A stretch of DNA of 64,000 nucleotides from Palsa-504 sp963822765. Its GTDB lineage: Bacteria; Actinomycetota; Actinomycetes; Streptosporangiales; Streptosporangiaceae. The position numbers were made by a program, and so were the translations under genes. The stretch lies in NCBI GenBank assembly GCA_963822765.1, contig CAWGJL010000007.1, forward strand, positions 248,001-312,000, read 5' to 3'. Every line of letters starts with the position of its first letter. The first letter of the stretch is position 1. This document shows, piece by piece, positions 9,127 through 17,209 of the stretch. Under the pieces are notes generated by a model that had not been told where the DNA came from, did not search any database, and worked only from the letters and a program-made list of their open reading frames with translations.

Positions 9127-10088
9127 CCGATAGCTCCAGTGTTCACGCTGCCTGGCACGGCGTCGTCGCCGGTCAGTGCGAGGAACGCGTCCTCGATGCC
9201 GCGAGCGGTGATTTCAAGGTCCCGGGCTGAGGTGCGCGTCAGCAGGTACCTGGCCACCGCGTCGCTGTCGTTCGCATGGATGAGGACGGTCTCGCCGCGG
9301 ATCTCCACGCTGTCCGCGCCGGGAATGGCGCGGAGCTCAGCCTCGCTGGGCTCGGCCATGGTGACCCGTACGGTGCGGCCCGCCGACATCGCCTTGATCT
9401 CGGACGCGGTGCCGTCGGCGATCTTCTGCCCGTGCCGCAGCAGGATGATCCGGTCGGCATAGGCGTCGGCTTCCTCCAGGTAGTGCGTGGCGAACAGCAC
9501 CGTCCTGCCCTGCTCGGCGTCCTTGCGGATCGACGCCCAGAAGCTGCGCCGCCCCTCGACGTCCATCCCGGTGGTCGGCTCGTCCAGGACCAGCAGTTCG
9601 GGGTCGGAAACCAGTGCCATCGCGAATCTGAGCCGCTGCTGCTCGCCGCCCGAGCACTTTCCCACCCGGCGGTCCGCGATCTGGGTGATTCCCGCCCGGT
9701 CCAGCACCTCGGCGGCCGACTTGCTCTGTGCGAACAGGCTGGCGGTGTACTGCACGGTCTCCTTGACGGTCAGGTCCTTCAGCAGCCCGCCCGTCTGCAT
9801 CACCGCCGAGACCAGGCCGCGGGTGACTGCCTGCCGGGGATGCATGCCGAAAACGAGCGCCTGCCCGGACGTCTGCCGGGACAAGCCGAGGATGATGTCG
9901 ATGGTGGACGTCTTGCCCGCGCCGTTAGGCCCGAGCATCGCCACGATTTCTCCCGACGCGATGTTCACGTCGACACCCCGGACCGCCTGAACAGGCCCGA
10001 AGTGCTTTCTGACGTCCTTCAGCTCGACGGCCAGCGGCACAGTGCTCTCGATGGTGCGTCCGGGGCCCGTCCTGTCTGCACCTGTCAC
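9123..10088 (-). CDS. ABC transporter ATP-binding protein (DrrA-type)
   Basis: The Walker A motif is GPNGAGKTST (about residue 47), the signature CSGGEQQRLRFAMAL, Walker B LLVLDEPTTGMD and the H-loop FATHYLEEAD. After the ATPase core comes the C-terminal regulatory region (DLEITARGIEDAFLALTGDD) seen in drug-exporter ATPases. I chose the GTG that opens VTGADRTGPG. A longer reading would run through the divergent condensation gene and adds nothing conserved. It is the first gene of a two-gene operon with the permease. Confidence 0.93.
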   Translation of the reverse strand: MTGADRTGPGRTIESTVPLAVELKDVRKHFGPVQAVRGVDVNIASGEIVAMLGPNGAGKTSTIDIILGLSRQTSGQALVFGMHPRQAVTRGLVSAVMQTGGLLKDLTVKETVQYTASLFAQSKSAAEVLDRAGITQIADRRVGKCSGGEQQRLRFAMALVSDPELLVLDEPTTGMDVEGRRSFWASIRKDAEQGRTVLFATHYLEEADAYADRIILLRHGQKIADGTASEIKAMSAGRTVRVTMAEPSEAELRAIPGADSVEIRGETVLIHANDSDAVARYLLTRTSARDLEITARGIEDAFLALTGDDAVPGSVNTGAIG

Positions 10089-10313
10089 GACCCAAAGTCT
10101 TACACCATCGGGCACCCAGAGGACCAATGCCACGATAACGGGATACGGATTCCCGGAGCATGAGCGGCTGGCCGCCCGCGGCGCGGGCCTCGCAACCGGG
10201 AAGGTGCGATGGCCTTTGCGCCATGCGAGCGTGATGACGCGGCCAGCAGCTAGCCGGTCGCTGATCCGCGCGCACACGCTGATGGACAGTGAGCTGGCAA
10301 AGGGAGTGGCGAA
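10089..10313. promoter_or_regulatory. Divergent intergenic region between ABC exporter and condensation gene
   Basis: These 225 bp must hold promoters for both the minus-strand exporter operon and the plus-strand condensation gene. The plus gene has a good ribosome binding site, AAAGGGAG, nine bases before its ATG. I see no clear operator palindrome. Confidence 0.4.
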
Positions 10314-11720
10314 ATGACGGAATCCTCGCTCGCGCTGGACCAGGAATCGACTCGGTACCCGCTGTCTTTCACCCAGGAATGGTTCATCACCCTGGATCAG
10401 GGTGATGAAGGCGGCACGTTCGGCCCCCGGTTCATGATCGTCAGCGCGCTGCGCGTGACCGGCCACGTGGACCTCGCGGTCCTCCAGGGCTCGCTCGACG
10501 ACGTGGTCGCGCGCCATGAACTGCTCCGGACCCTGGTGGTCAGGGACGCTGATCCGCCGTATCAGATGGTGCTTCCGCCGTGCCGGGTGCCGCTGGAGGT
10601 CAGGGACCTGCCGCCGGTCACCGGCAAGTCCCGGGACCTGGTCGTCCAGGAACTGTTCCTTGAGGCCGAGGCAGGCTCGATCAGCGCCCGGCAGGTACCG
10701 CTGATCAAGGCGCTGCTGTGCAAGTTCGATGACCGCGACAGCGTCCTGCTCCTGACCGTGCACCACTCAGTATCGGACGGCTGGTCGATCCAGGTCATCT
10801 ACCGTGACCTCGGCGCCTTCTACACGGCCCGGCGGGCCGGCATCGCGGCGGTGCTGCCGCAGATACGGCAGTACCGCGAGTACGCGGCCTGGCAGCGAGC
10901 CAGCGCCGCCAGCACCGCCGAGGACGGCGCGCCCAGATACTGGCAGCAGAAGCTTGACGGCGCGCGTGAATTCACGATACCGAATGACCACGGGCACCCG
11001 GACAGCTATTCCAGGCCCTACTCGATGCACGTCCACGACATCGAACCCGAGGTCATGAACGCCGCTGCCGCTCTGGCCACGGCGACCCGCAGCACCCTGT
11101 TCACGGTCATGCTCTCGGCCTTCTACATCCTGGCTCACCAGCTCACCGGCACCACCGACCTGGCGATCCGGGCCTTCACCGCCGGCCGGGACGAGCTGCA
11201 GTTCCAGAACACCATGGGGCTGTTCCTGAACTGCGTGCCCTTCCGTACCGACATCGCCGGCTGCACGAGCTTCCGCGACATCGTCGCGGCCACGAGGGAG
11301 ACCTTCGTGGACGCCATGGCGCACGAGCTCCCGGTCAACGTGATCGAGCAGACCTTCCCCGACTTCATCAAGTCACGCGAGGACCTGCGCACGTCACAGT
11401 TCATCATCGCCAATCAGCAGGGCCAACTCGGCGCCAATCTCACCTTCCCCATCGCCGAGGGCGCCCGCGGGGTAATCGATCAGACGTTGCAGGGATCAGA
11501 GGTCCACGACATCCCGAGCGGCACGGTGTGGAATCTGTCCGCGCGACCGTCCGGCGAGCTAAACGGAGACGTGCTGTTCAACCTCGACGAATTCGACGAG
11601 AGCACCGTGGCGGGCTGGGCCGCCGGGCTGCGGCAGATCCTGGCCGGCGCCGTCCGCGAGCCTGACCGGGACTGGAGGCTGCTGGCCGGCCCCGCCTCGC
11701 GACAAGAAAACCGCGTTTAA
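10314..11720 (+). CDS. Free-standing condensation domain protein
   Basis: A 468-residue stand-alone NRPS-type condensation protein. It has the catalytic HHSVSDGWS motif (about residue 150), an N-terminal PLSFTQEWF resembling the C1 motif, and later-domain features (TTDLAIRAFTAGR; MGLFLNCVPFR, like the VGxFVNT motif). Such proteins form amide or ester bonds with carrier-bound acyl groups in trans. It is the only plus-strand gene of this biosynthetic region and is read away from the exporter. Its natural partners are probably the two free carrier proteins encoded at 14.1-16.5 kb, but this is inference. Confidence 0.9.
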   Translation: MTESSLALDQESTRYPLSFTQEWFITLDQGDEGGTFGPRFMIVSALRVTGHVDLAVLQGSLDDVVARHELLRTLVVRDADPPYQMVLPPCRVPLEVRDLPPVTGKSRDLVVQELFLEAEAGSISARQVPLIKALLCKFDDRDSVLLLTVHHSVSDGWSIQVIYRDLGAFYTARRAGIAAVLPQIRQYREYAAWQRASAASTAEDGAPRYWQQKLDGAREFTIPNDHGHPDSYSRPYSMHVHDIEPEVMNAAAALATATRSTLFTVMLSAFYILAHQLTGTTDLAIRAFTAGRDELQFQNTMGLFLNCVPFRTDIAGCTSFRDIVAATRETFVDAMAHELPVNVIEQTFPDFIKSREDLRTSQFIIANQQGQLGANLTFPIAEGARGVIDQTLQGSEVHDIPSGTVWNLSARPSGELNGDVLFNLDEFDESTVAGWAAGLRQILAGAVREPDRDWRLLAGPASRQENRV

Positions 11721-11733
11721 GGCCCCGAGGTTT

Positions 11734-13500
11734 TCAGGCGCGGCCGGTGCCGGTGACCAGGGGTGCGGGCCAGGCGGCGGGGTCGGCCGGGTCGGCCGGG
11801 GCGGTGCGGCAGATGACGTAGTGGCGCGGGGTGATGGCCGTAGGGTGGTGCGCGAGGACGGCCATGCAGCGGGCGTGCGCCTGTTCCGGCGTGCGGACGG
11901 CGTCGGTGGCGGTCAGGCGGGCGACCAGCGGGCGGCCGCCGGCCGTAGCGAAGACGCGGGCCGCCGCGGGCGCGAGGGCGTCGTCCACCAGGCGCTGCAC
12001 GTCGGTTACGTCGACCCGGCAGTGATCGACCAGTATCCGGTGCGGGGGGCCGGCGAGGGGTTCCAGCCCGATGAGTCCGGGCATCCGGCCGCCGGCCACG
12101 TCACCGTCCGCGGCGGCCACCAGCAGGCGTTCGACGGCCAGCAGCACCGACTCCAGTTCGGCCCGCGGCACCAGGCCGGCGTCACCGCTCCACATGTCCA
12201 GGCGCAGGCAGCCATCGATCTGGTTCAGGCGGAACCGGATCGGCAATGCGCTGACCGGCAGCGGCCGCCACCGCAGCTCGGTCCGGGCCAGCGCGACGTC
12301 GATCTCCTCGGGCTGGAACCCGACGCCGGCGGTGAGTCCGGACCACGATTCAGCGACCAGGCTGTTGAACCACGGGTCGTGGGGGGGCAGGCGCAGGCCC
12401 CGTTCGTGCCCGGCCAGTTTGTCCATGGCGTCCAGCTTGGCCGTGTCGTACCTGCCGTGCCGGCTGGCCTCTATCACCGCGGTCCAGGTGCGGCCGGCCA
12501 GCTCGTCGAAACCTCTCCCGGTGATCTCGACGGTGGCGATGGAGGACTGGGCCAGGGAGCCGACGTAGTTCACCAGGTGGCGCTCGAAACGGTTGCTGGA
12601 CGACACGGGGAACACCAGCTCCGGGTAGCTGGCGCGGCGGGCGACCACGGCGCAGATGGCCGCGAGCACGATGCTGGACCGGCTGGTCCGGGTGCGCGCC
12701 GCCACCCGCCGCACGGCCATCGCCGCGGCCACCGACCACAGTTCCACCGCCAGCGACTCGCCGCTGGGCCGGGCGCCCGGCAACGCGTACAGGCAGTGGG
12801 GGATCCGCCGCGACTGCTCCCGCAGGTAGTCCAGTGCCGCGTCGGCCCTGCGCCGCTCGGCCGGCGTCGCCTCCAGCTCGGCCTGGTCCAGCGGCTGGTG
12901 GCCGGGCCGCCCGGCCGGCCCTCGCGCGGCATCGCCCAGCAGGCCGGCGAAGTCGCGCTTGAGGATCTCGATCGAGCCGTGGTCCACCGCCAGGTGCGTG
13001 AACGCGGCGGCGCACGCGATGACCCGATCGCCCGTGCCGGGAGCGATCGCCACCACCATGCGCACCGGCCGCGGTCCCGGATGGGGTGACTCGCGCAGCC
13101 ACCGCACGAGCGCCCCGGCCACGGCGGGGCGGTCCCGCGGTCCCCACTGTCCCTCGCCGAGCGAACAGACCTCCAGCAGCTGGACGCCGGCCGCCGCGAC
13201 CCGCTGGCGCGGTGGCTCGCCCGGCAGGTAGGTGGTGCGCAGGCTCTCGTGCCGCGCGATCAGCGCCGCGGTCGCCTCGGCCACGTCATCGGCGGACACC
13301 CCCGCCGGCACCGGGAGTTCGACGCACAAGATCGCGTAGAGGTGGTCTGGGTTCTGGCTCAGCCAGTCGTAGAGGTCGAGCTGGCCCAAGGTGAGCGGTC
13401 CCTCGCCGGCCCGCTCCCCGGCGAACTCGACCGGGATCGACCGCATCGGGGTCAGCCGCAGGCGGCGCCGGCGCTGACCGGTTTCGGTTCCGGTGCTCAT
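11734..13500 (-). CDS. Condensation-like protein with degenerate active site
   Basis: A 588-residue protein of the condensation/acyltransferase superfamily. The N-terminal LTLGQLDLYDWL replaces the usual S-x-AQ-x-x-LW motif. The catalytic HHxxxDG appears as THLAVDHGS: first His replaced by Thr, second (catalytic) His and Asp kept, Gly replaced by His. The C-terminal region of about 130 residues (ILVDHCRVDVTDVQRLVDDAL) resembles no condensation motif I know. It is the last gene of a tightly packed minus-strand operon, six bases after the thioesterase-like gene. It could be a weak or altered acyltransferase, or a structural subunit. Confidence 0.8.
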   Translation of the reverse strand: MSTGTETGQRRRRLRLTPMRSIPVEFAGERAGEGPLTLGQLDLYDWLSQNPDHLYAILCVELPVPAGVSADDVAEATAALIARHESLRTTYLPGEPPRQRVAAAGVQLLEVCSLGEGQWGPRDRPAVAGALVRWLRESPHPGPRPVRMVVAIAPGTGDRVIACAAAFTHLAVDHGSIEILKRDFAGLLGDAARGPAGRPGHQPLDQAELEATPAERRRADAALDYLREQSRRIPHCLYALPGARPSGESLAVELWSVAAAMAVRRVAARTRTSRSSIVLAAICAVVARRASYPELVFPVSSSNRFERHLVNYVGSLAQSSIATVEITGRGFDELAGRTWTAVIEASRHGRYDTAKLDAMDKLAGHERGLRLPPHDPWFNSLVAESWSGLTAGVGFQPEEIDVALARTELRWRPLPVSALPIRFRLNQIDGCLRLDMWSGDAGLVPRAELESVLLAVERLLVAAADGDVAGGRMPGLIGLEPLAGPPHRILVDHCRVDVTDVQRLVDDALAPAAARVFATAGGRPLVARLTATDAVRTPEQAHARCMAVLAHHPTAITPRHYVICRTAPADPADPAAWPAPLVTGTGRA

Positions 13501-13506
13501 CGCTGG

Positions 13507-14193
13507 TCAGCCGAGCAGCTCACGCAACGCGTCGGCCAGGCGCCCGTCCGTGCTGCACTCGTGTATCCGCTGGACAACCGTCACCGGCAGGGCCATGGCC
13601 GGCGGCAGGCCGAAGACGTCGACCGGCCCGGTATACGGCGATGGCCGCCAGTCGCGCACGGCGTCCTGGTTGGCCTGCCACACGCGCAGCGAGCGCGCGG
13701 CGAACTCGGGTGCCACGTCGTGCGGTACCAGGTCGCGCTCCTGCCAGCTGGCCAGGATCCGCGGCAGGTCCGACCGTCCGGGCGGCTGCTGCCACCAGGA
13801 CTCGGTGCCGGTGCCCGGCGGTTCCAGCAGCTCATGGTCGATCGCGGCCACGAGCCGCACGTCGTCGAGCAGGGCGGCCATCTCATAGACGATCGCCGCG
13901 CCGATGGCACAGCCGCCGAGCAGATAGGGACCGGCGGGACATACCGCCCGGACCGTGTCGACGTAGGCAGCGGCCATCGCCGGCACCGTGCGACGGGGTT
14001 CGGCATCGGTGTAGAGGCCGACCGCCTGGATGCCGAACACAGCGAAATCCTCGCCCAGCGCATGGGCGAGCCCGCAGTACGGGCCGACCTGCCCGTGATC
14101 AGGGTGGACCAGGAACAGCGGATGACGAGTGCCGTCGCCGTCCTGGATCGCGACGAGCGGACCGGACAGCGACCCGGCATGGTCGCGCAGCAA
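13507..14193 (-). CDS. Thioesterase-like domain protein lacking the canonical Ser nucleophile (frameshifted continuation of carrier protein)
   Basis: An alpha/beta-hydrolase thioesterase of the NRPS type I family (PLFLVHPDHGQVGPY, GPYLLGGCAIGAAIVYEMA). Aligned with GPYLLGGWSLGGVVAYEMA, the nucleophile Ser position is Ala and the residue before it is Cys. A normal acyl-enzyme at that position is therefore impossible unless the Cys substitutes. The start given is a TTG at the frame boundary. The upstream carrier protein runs directly into this sequence with one extra base near 14190, so the native product was probably a carrier-thioesterase fusion. Confidence 0.8.
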   Translation of the reverse strand: MLRDHAGSLSGPLVAIQDGDGTRHPLFLVHPDHGQVGPYCGLAHALGEDFAVFGIQAVGLYTDAEPRRTVPAMAAAYVDTVRAVCPAGPYLLGGCAIGAAIVYEMAALLDDVRLVAAIDHELLEPPGTGTESWWQQPPGRSDLPRILASWQERDLVPHDVAPEFAARSLRVWQANQDAVRDWRPSPYTGPVDVFGLPPAMALPVTVVQRIHECSTDGRLADALRELLG

Positions 14194-14443
14194 CGGTGGC
14201 CAGGCGTTCCACGGTCGGGTGTTCGGTCAGCACGTTGAGCGGGAGCTGGACGCCGAACTCCACCATGACCGCGTCGATCACCCGGGCGGCGTCCAGCGAG
14301 TTGCCGCCGACACCGAAGAAGTTCTCCCGGATCCCGACGGCGAAGCCGAGGACGTCCTGCCACTGCCGGGCCAGCCAGATCTCTGCCGGGTCCCTGGGGC
14401 GCTGGTAGCCAGTGTCGATCGGCTCGTTGAGGGCAGGGTTCAT
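14099..14443 (-). CDS. Carrier protein (acyl/peptidyl), frameshifted before thioesterase
   Basis: A small protein starting MNPALNEPIDTGYQ, with a carrier fold and the phosphopantetheine site FFGVGGNSLDAARVI (Ser about residue 45). Its good sequence ends at TVERLATV near 14195. After that the frame is nonsense, while the thioesterase continues one frame over, so the listed stop is not biological. The start ATG overlaps the stop of the preceding ligase gene (ATGA). It is probably charged by one of the two ligases of the operon. Confidence 0.85.
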   Translation of the reverse strand: MNPALNEPIDTGYQRPRDPAEIWLARQWQDVLGFAVGIRENFFGVGGNSLDAARVIDAVMVEFGVQLPLNVLTEHPTVERLATVAARPCRVAVRSARRDPGRRRHSSSAVPGPP

Positions 14444-15970
14444 GGCGGGGTCGCACCGTTCTGGTGATAGGGGGCCAGCCGCCAGCGTTGGATCTTGCCG
14501 GCCGCTGACCGGGGGACCTGGTCGACGAACGTGAAATGCTTCGGGATCTTGTAGCCGGCCAGCCGGCGTCCGCAATGCGCGGCGAGTTCGGCCTTGCGCA
14601 CGCTCGCGCCGGGGCGCAGCACGATATGCGCGGCGACCACCGACCCGAGCGTGTGGTGCGGCACGGCCACGGCGACCGCGTCGATGACTGCGGGGTGATC
14701 CCGCAACGCCGCCTCAACCTCGTCCGGGTCGACCTTCTCGCCGCCCACGTTGATGGTGTCGTGGTCGCGCGGTTCGAGGTAGAGATAGCCGTCCCGGTCC
14801 AGCCGGCCGTGGTCGCCGACCGTGGCGAACCCGTCCAGGGTGGTACGGATGGCCCGGCCGTTGACGTAGTCGGAGCGGCCGACCCGCTGCGGGGTCCGCA
14901 TGAACACTGTGCCGGTCGTGCCGGGCGGGATCGGGTGGCCGGCGTCGTCCAGGATGCGGATCTGGGTCAGGAAGCCGCGACCGACCGTGCCGGGCCGGGC
15001 CAGCCATTCGTCGCCGCGGACCAGCGTCACGCCGATCCCCTCGGTCGCGCCGTACAGCTCGTAGACCCGGTTCCGGGCCGAGCAGGTCGATCCAGCCGCG
15101 TTTGGTGTCCGCGTCGCAGCGGGCCGCGGTATGCAGCATCGCCCGCACACTGGCGAAGCCCGCCGGGTCCGGGTCCGGCAGTCGCAGGATCTCCCGCATG
15201 TGCGCCGGGGTCAGCTGCAGCCACTCGACGGCGTACCGGCGCACCAGCTCGACCGTCCACTGCGCCGAGAAGAACGGCTGCAGGACGACGGTGTTGCTGT
15301 CCAGCAGGGCGTCCAGGAACGCGCTGAACGGGGCGGCATGGTACAGCGGACCGACGATGAGCTGCCGCTGCCCGCTGCGCCAGCCGGCCTGCCGGATCAC
15401 CACGGACGGCGTCCGTGCCGGGTCGTACCGCAGTGGTCCCGGCCGGGCGGAGATCTTCGGAATGCCCGTGCTCGCGCCGGTGGCCAGCAGGTACGCAACG
15501 GTGCCCAATTGGCCTGGGCCTTCGGCCGCAGTACTGAATTGGCCTGGGCCTTCGGCCGCGGCGCTGCCGCCGGCCGCCTCGGCTCCGGCGGGCAAGTCCA
15601 TCCGTTGCGGCCGGAGCTGGGCGTCCATCAGGTAGCCGTGCTCGAACCGCCGGCCTAGCAGGCCCAGCAGGGCGTCCCGCTCGGCCGGCGGGGTGCCCGG
15701 GTTCAGCGGGAAGACCGGTACCTCGGCCGTGAGCGCCGCCGCGATGCCGATGGCCGCTGGCAGGGTATTGCCAGCCAGCACGACGGCGCAGGACCGCGTG
15801 CGCCGGTCCAGCGCCGCGCCCAGCGCGTCGGCCGCGTCCGCGACCCGGCCGGCGAACTCCCGCCAGGACATGACCTGCTCGGCCAGGTCAGTGCCGAAAC
15901 CGACGAGGGCCGTCCGGTCCGGCTCGGCACGGGCGGTGCCGGCGATCCGGCGGCGCACGGACAGGGCCAT
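14440..15970 (-). pseudogene. AMP-forming acyl/aryl ligase, frameshifted and carrying the 30-bp repeat pair
   Basis: An ANL-superfamily adenylating enzyme of about 510 residues. Motifs in order are YLLATGASTGIPK (weak A3), LYHAAPFSAFLDALL (A4 region), YELYGATEG (A5), TVGDHGRLDRDGYLYLEPRDHDTINVGGEKVDPDEVE (A7-A8, here broken only for description) and RSAAGKIQRW (A10 lysine). The frame changes near 15085, where one extra C turns GPE-RVYELYG out of frame; both halves are otherwise intact. The in-frame insertion AAEGPGQFST/AAEGPGQLGT just before the A3 loop is the repeat pair. It follows the upstream carrier gene by two bases. It presumably activates a carboxylic acid and loads a carrier in trans. 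Confidence 0.82.
15500..15559 (+). repeat. 30-bp repeat, tandem pair, copy C3 (inside AMP-ligase gene)
   Basis: Two head-to-tail 30-bp units share AATTGGCCTGGGCC followed by TTCGGCCGC, matching copies C1 and C2 and in the same orientation relative to the coding strand. Here the reading frame is preserved across the insertion, adding about twenty residues ahead of the phosphate-binding loop of the ligase. Confidence 0.88.
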
Positions 15971-15972
15971 CG

Positions 15973-16479
15973 TTATCGCAGGATCTCGGCCAGCCGGCGG
16001 ACATTGGCCGCGCTCATGAACTCATACACGTCCAGCGGCCTGCCGAACTCCGTCTCGATGGCAGCGATGATGCCCAGGGCCGACAGCGAGTCGCCGCCCA
16101 GTTCCAGGAAGTCGTCGTTCACGCCGACTGACCGCAGGTCCATCTGCGCCGACCAGATCGCCGCTACCCGGCGTTCCACGTCATCGCGCGGATCCTCGAA
16201 CAGGATGCACCGGCCCTCGGCTACGGCCGACGCGAGGTACCCGGCGTCCACCGCGCCGCCGGTCACCGGCATGTGCTCCACGATCAGCACGCCGGCCAGC
16301 CCGCTGTCCTCGCCCAGCTCCCGGCGCACGTGGTTGCGCAGGATCAGCCCGCTCACGTACCCGGTCGGCTCGACGGCCGCGATGGCCACGTCCCGGCCGT
16401 CGTGGCGCACGATCGCGGTCTCGGCCCGGCGGACACCGGGATGCGCGGACAATGCCTCGGATATCTCAGGCAGGGTCAT
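15973..16479 (-). CDS. Carrier protein with N-terminal ligase-like extension
   Basis: A 168-residue protein. The first 85 residues or so (MTLPEISEALSAHPGVRRAE..., RNHVRRELGE..., LIVEHMPVTGGAVD) look like the C-terminal subdomain of an adenylating enzyme without its catalytic loop. They are followed by a carrier domain with the attachment site DDFLELGGDSLSALGII (about residue 125). The start ATG overlaps the stop of the thioesterase gene by one base (TGATG). An AMP-ligase C-subdomain fused to a carrier suggests a carrier that docks with the operon's ligases. That is inference from domain order. Confidence 0.85.
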   Translation of the reverse strand: MTLPEISEALSAHPGVRRAETAIVRHDGRDVAIAAVEPTGYVSGLILRNHVRRELGEDSGLAGVLIVEHMPVTGGAVDAGYLASAVAEGRCILFEDPRDDVERRVAAIWSAQMDLRSVGVNDDFLELGGDSLSALGIIAAIETEFGRPLDVYEFMSAANVRRLAEILR

Positions 16480-17141
16480 CACGGATGCTCTCCTGTCAGC
16501 AGATCGGTAACGAGCTCGTGCACCCGGGGGGCGCGGAGCAGGTCGTCGTGGCCGATGTCGAGCACGATGGTCCGCGCGCCCGCCACCGGCGGCTCGTAGC
16601 CGGCCGAGCACACGAACAGCGGGGTCGTCATGCGCATGCCGAACCCGCCCTCGCTCGCCAGAAGCAGGTAGTCCAGGTAGGCGGTGAACGCGCCGGTGAG
16701 TTCCTGGCGGAGGAACTCGTGCACGGACAGCCGGTCGGCAACCGCGCGGATCAACTGGTCGTACCGGTCGGTCAGGGCCGCCGCGATCTTCGGCAGGTCG
16801 CCCGGGTACGTCTTCACCAGCTGCGCCGACAGGGCGCGGGCGTCCGCCAGCTCGTCCGCGGTCAGGTGTCTGGCGTTGGACTCCAGCGCCGACATGAACT
16901 GGCTGGCCAGCGAGCCATTGGTGGTAGACACGGCGTCGAAGAGCACCACCATGGGCGGCGGCCCGGTCGCGGCGATCGCGTCGGCCAGACCGGTGGCCAT
17001 CGCGGCACCGGCGCAGTATCCGAGCACCGCGCGCACCGGGCGGCCGGTGGCCAGGAGCTCATCCGCCCAGCGGCCGACGCATGCCGCCAGCGGGCCGGCG
17101 CCGGCCGGCCTGTAGTGGAGGAAGCAGGCGCCGGCCGGCAC
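16479..17141 (-). CDS. Type II thioesterase-like hydrolase with Cys nucleophile
   Basis: An alpha/beta hydrolase with VLGYCAGAAMATGLADAI: the GxSxG elbow is G-Y-C-A-G, placing Cys at the nucleophile position. Downstream IVLDIGHDDLL offers the expected Asp/His region. The given start (GTG) is the first standard one, but homologous sequence (DLISIPCLDYPGA) continues upstream in frame to the end of the preceding ligase gene. Translation may therefore begin at a nonstandard codon or by coupling there. Cys-type NRPS thioesterases are known to close strained rings (ObiF, beta-lactone; SulM, beta-lactam) as well as to edit carriers. Which applies here is open. Confidence 0.8.
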   Translation of the reverse strand: MPAGACFLHYRPAGAGPLAACVGRWADELLATGRPVRAVLGYCAGAAMATGLADAIAATGPPPMVVLFDAVSTTNGSLASQFMSALESNARHLTADELADARALSAQLVKTYPGDLPKIAAALTDRYDQLIRAVADRLSVHEFLRQELTGAFTAYLDYLLLASEGGFGMRMTTPLFVCSAGYEPPVAGARTIVLDIGHDDLLRAPRVHELVTDLLTGEHP

Positions 17142-17209
17142 CCCGGCGGCCAGCTCCGCGAAGCCCGCCGCCGCGCGCGCTCCGGGATAGTCCAGGCAGG
17201 GGATCGAGA

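Noticed and set aside
10089..10766. N-terminal extension of the ABC ATPase
   Set aside because: The frame is open but overlaps the divergent condensation gene and encodes no conserved sequence. The GTG at 10088 is the sensible start.
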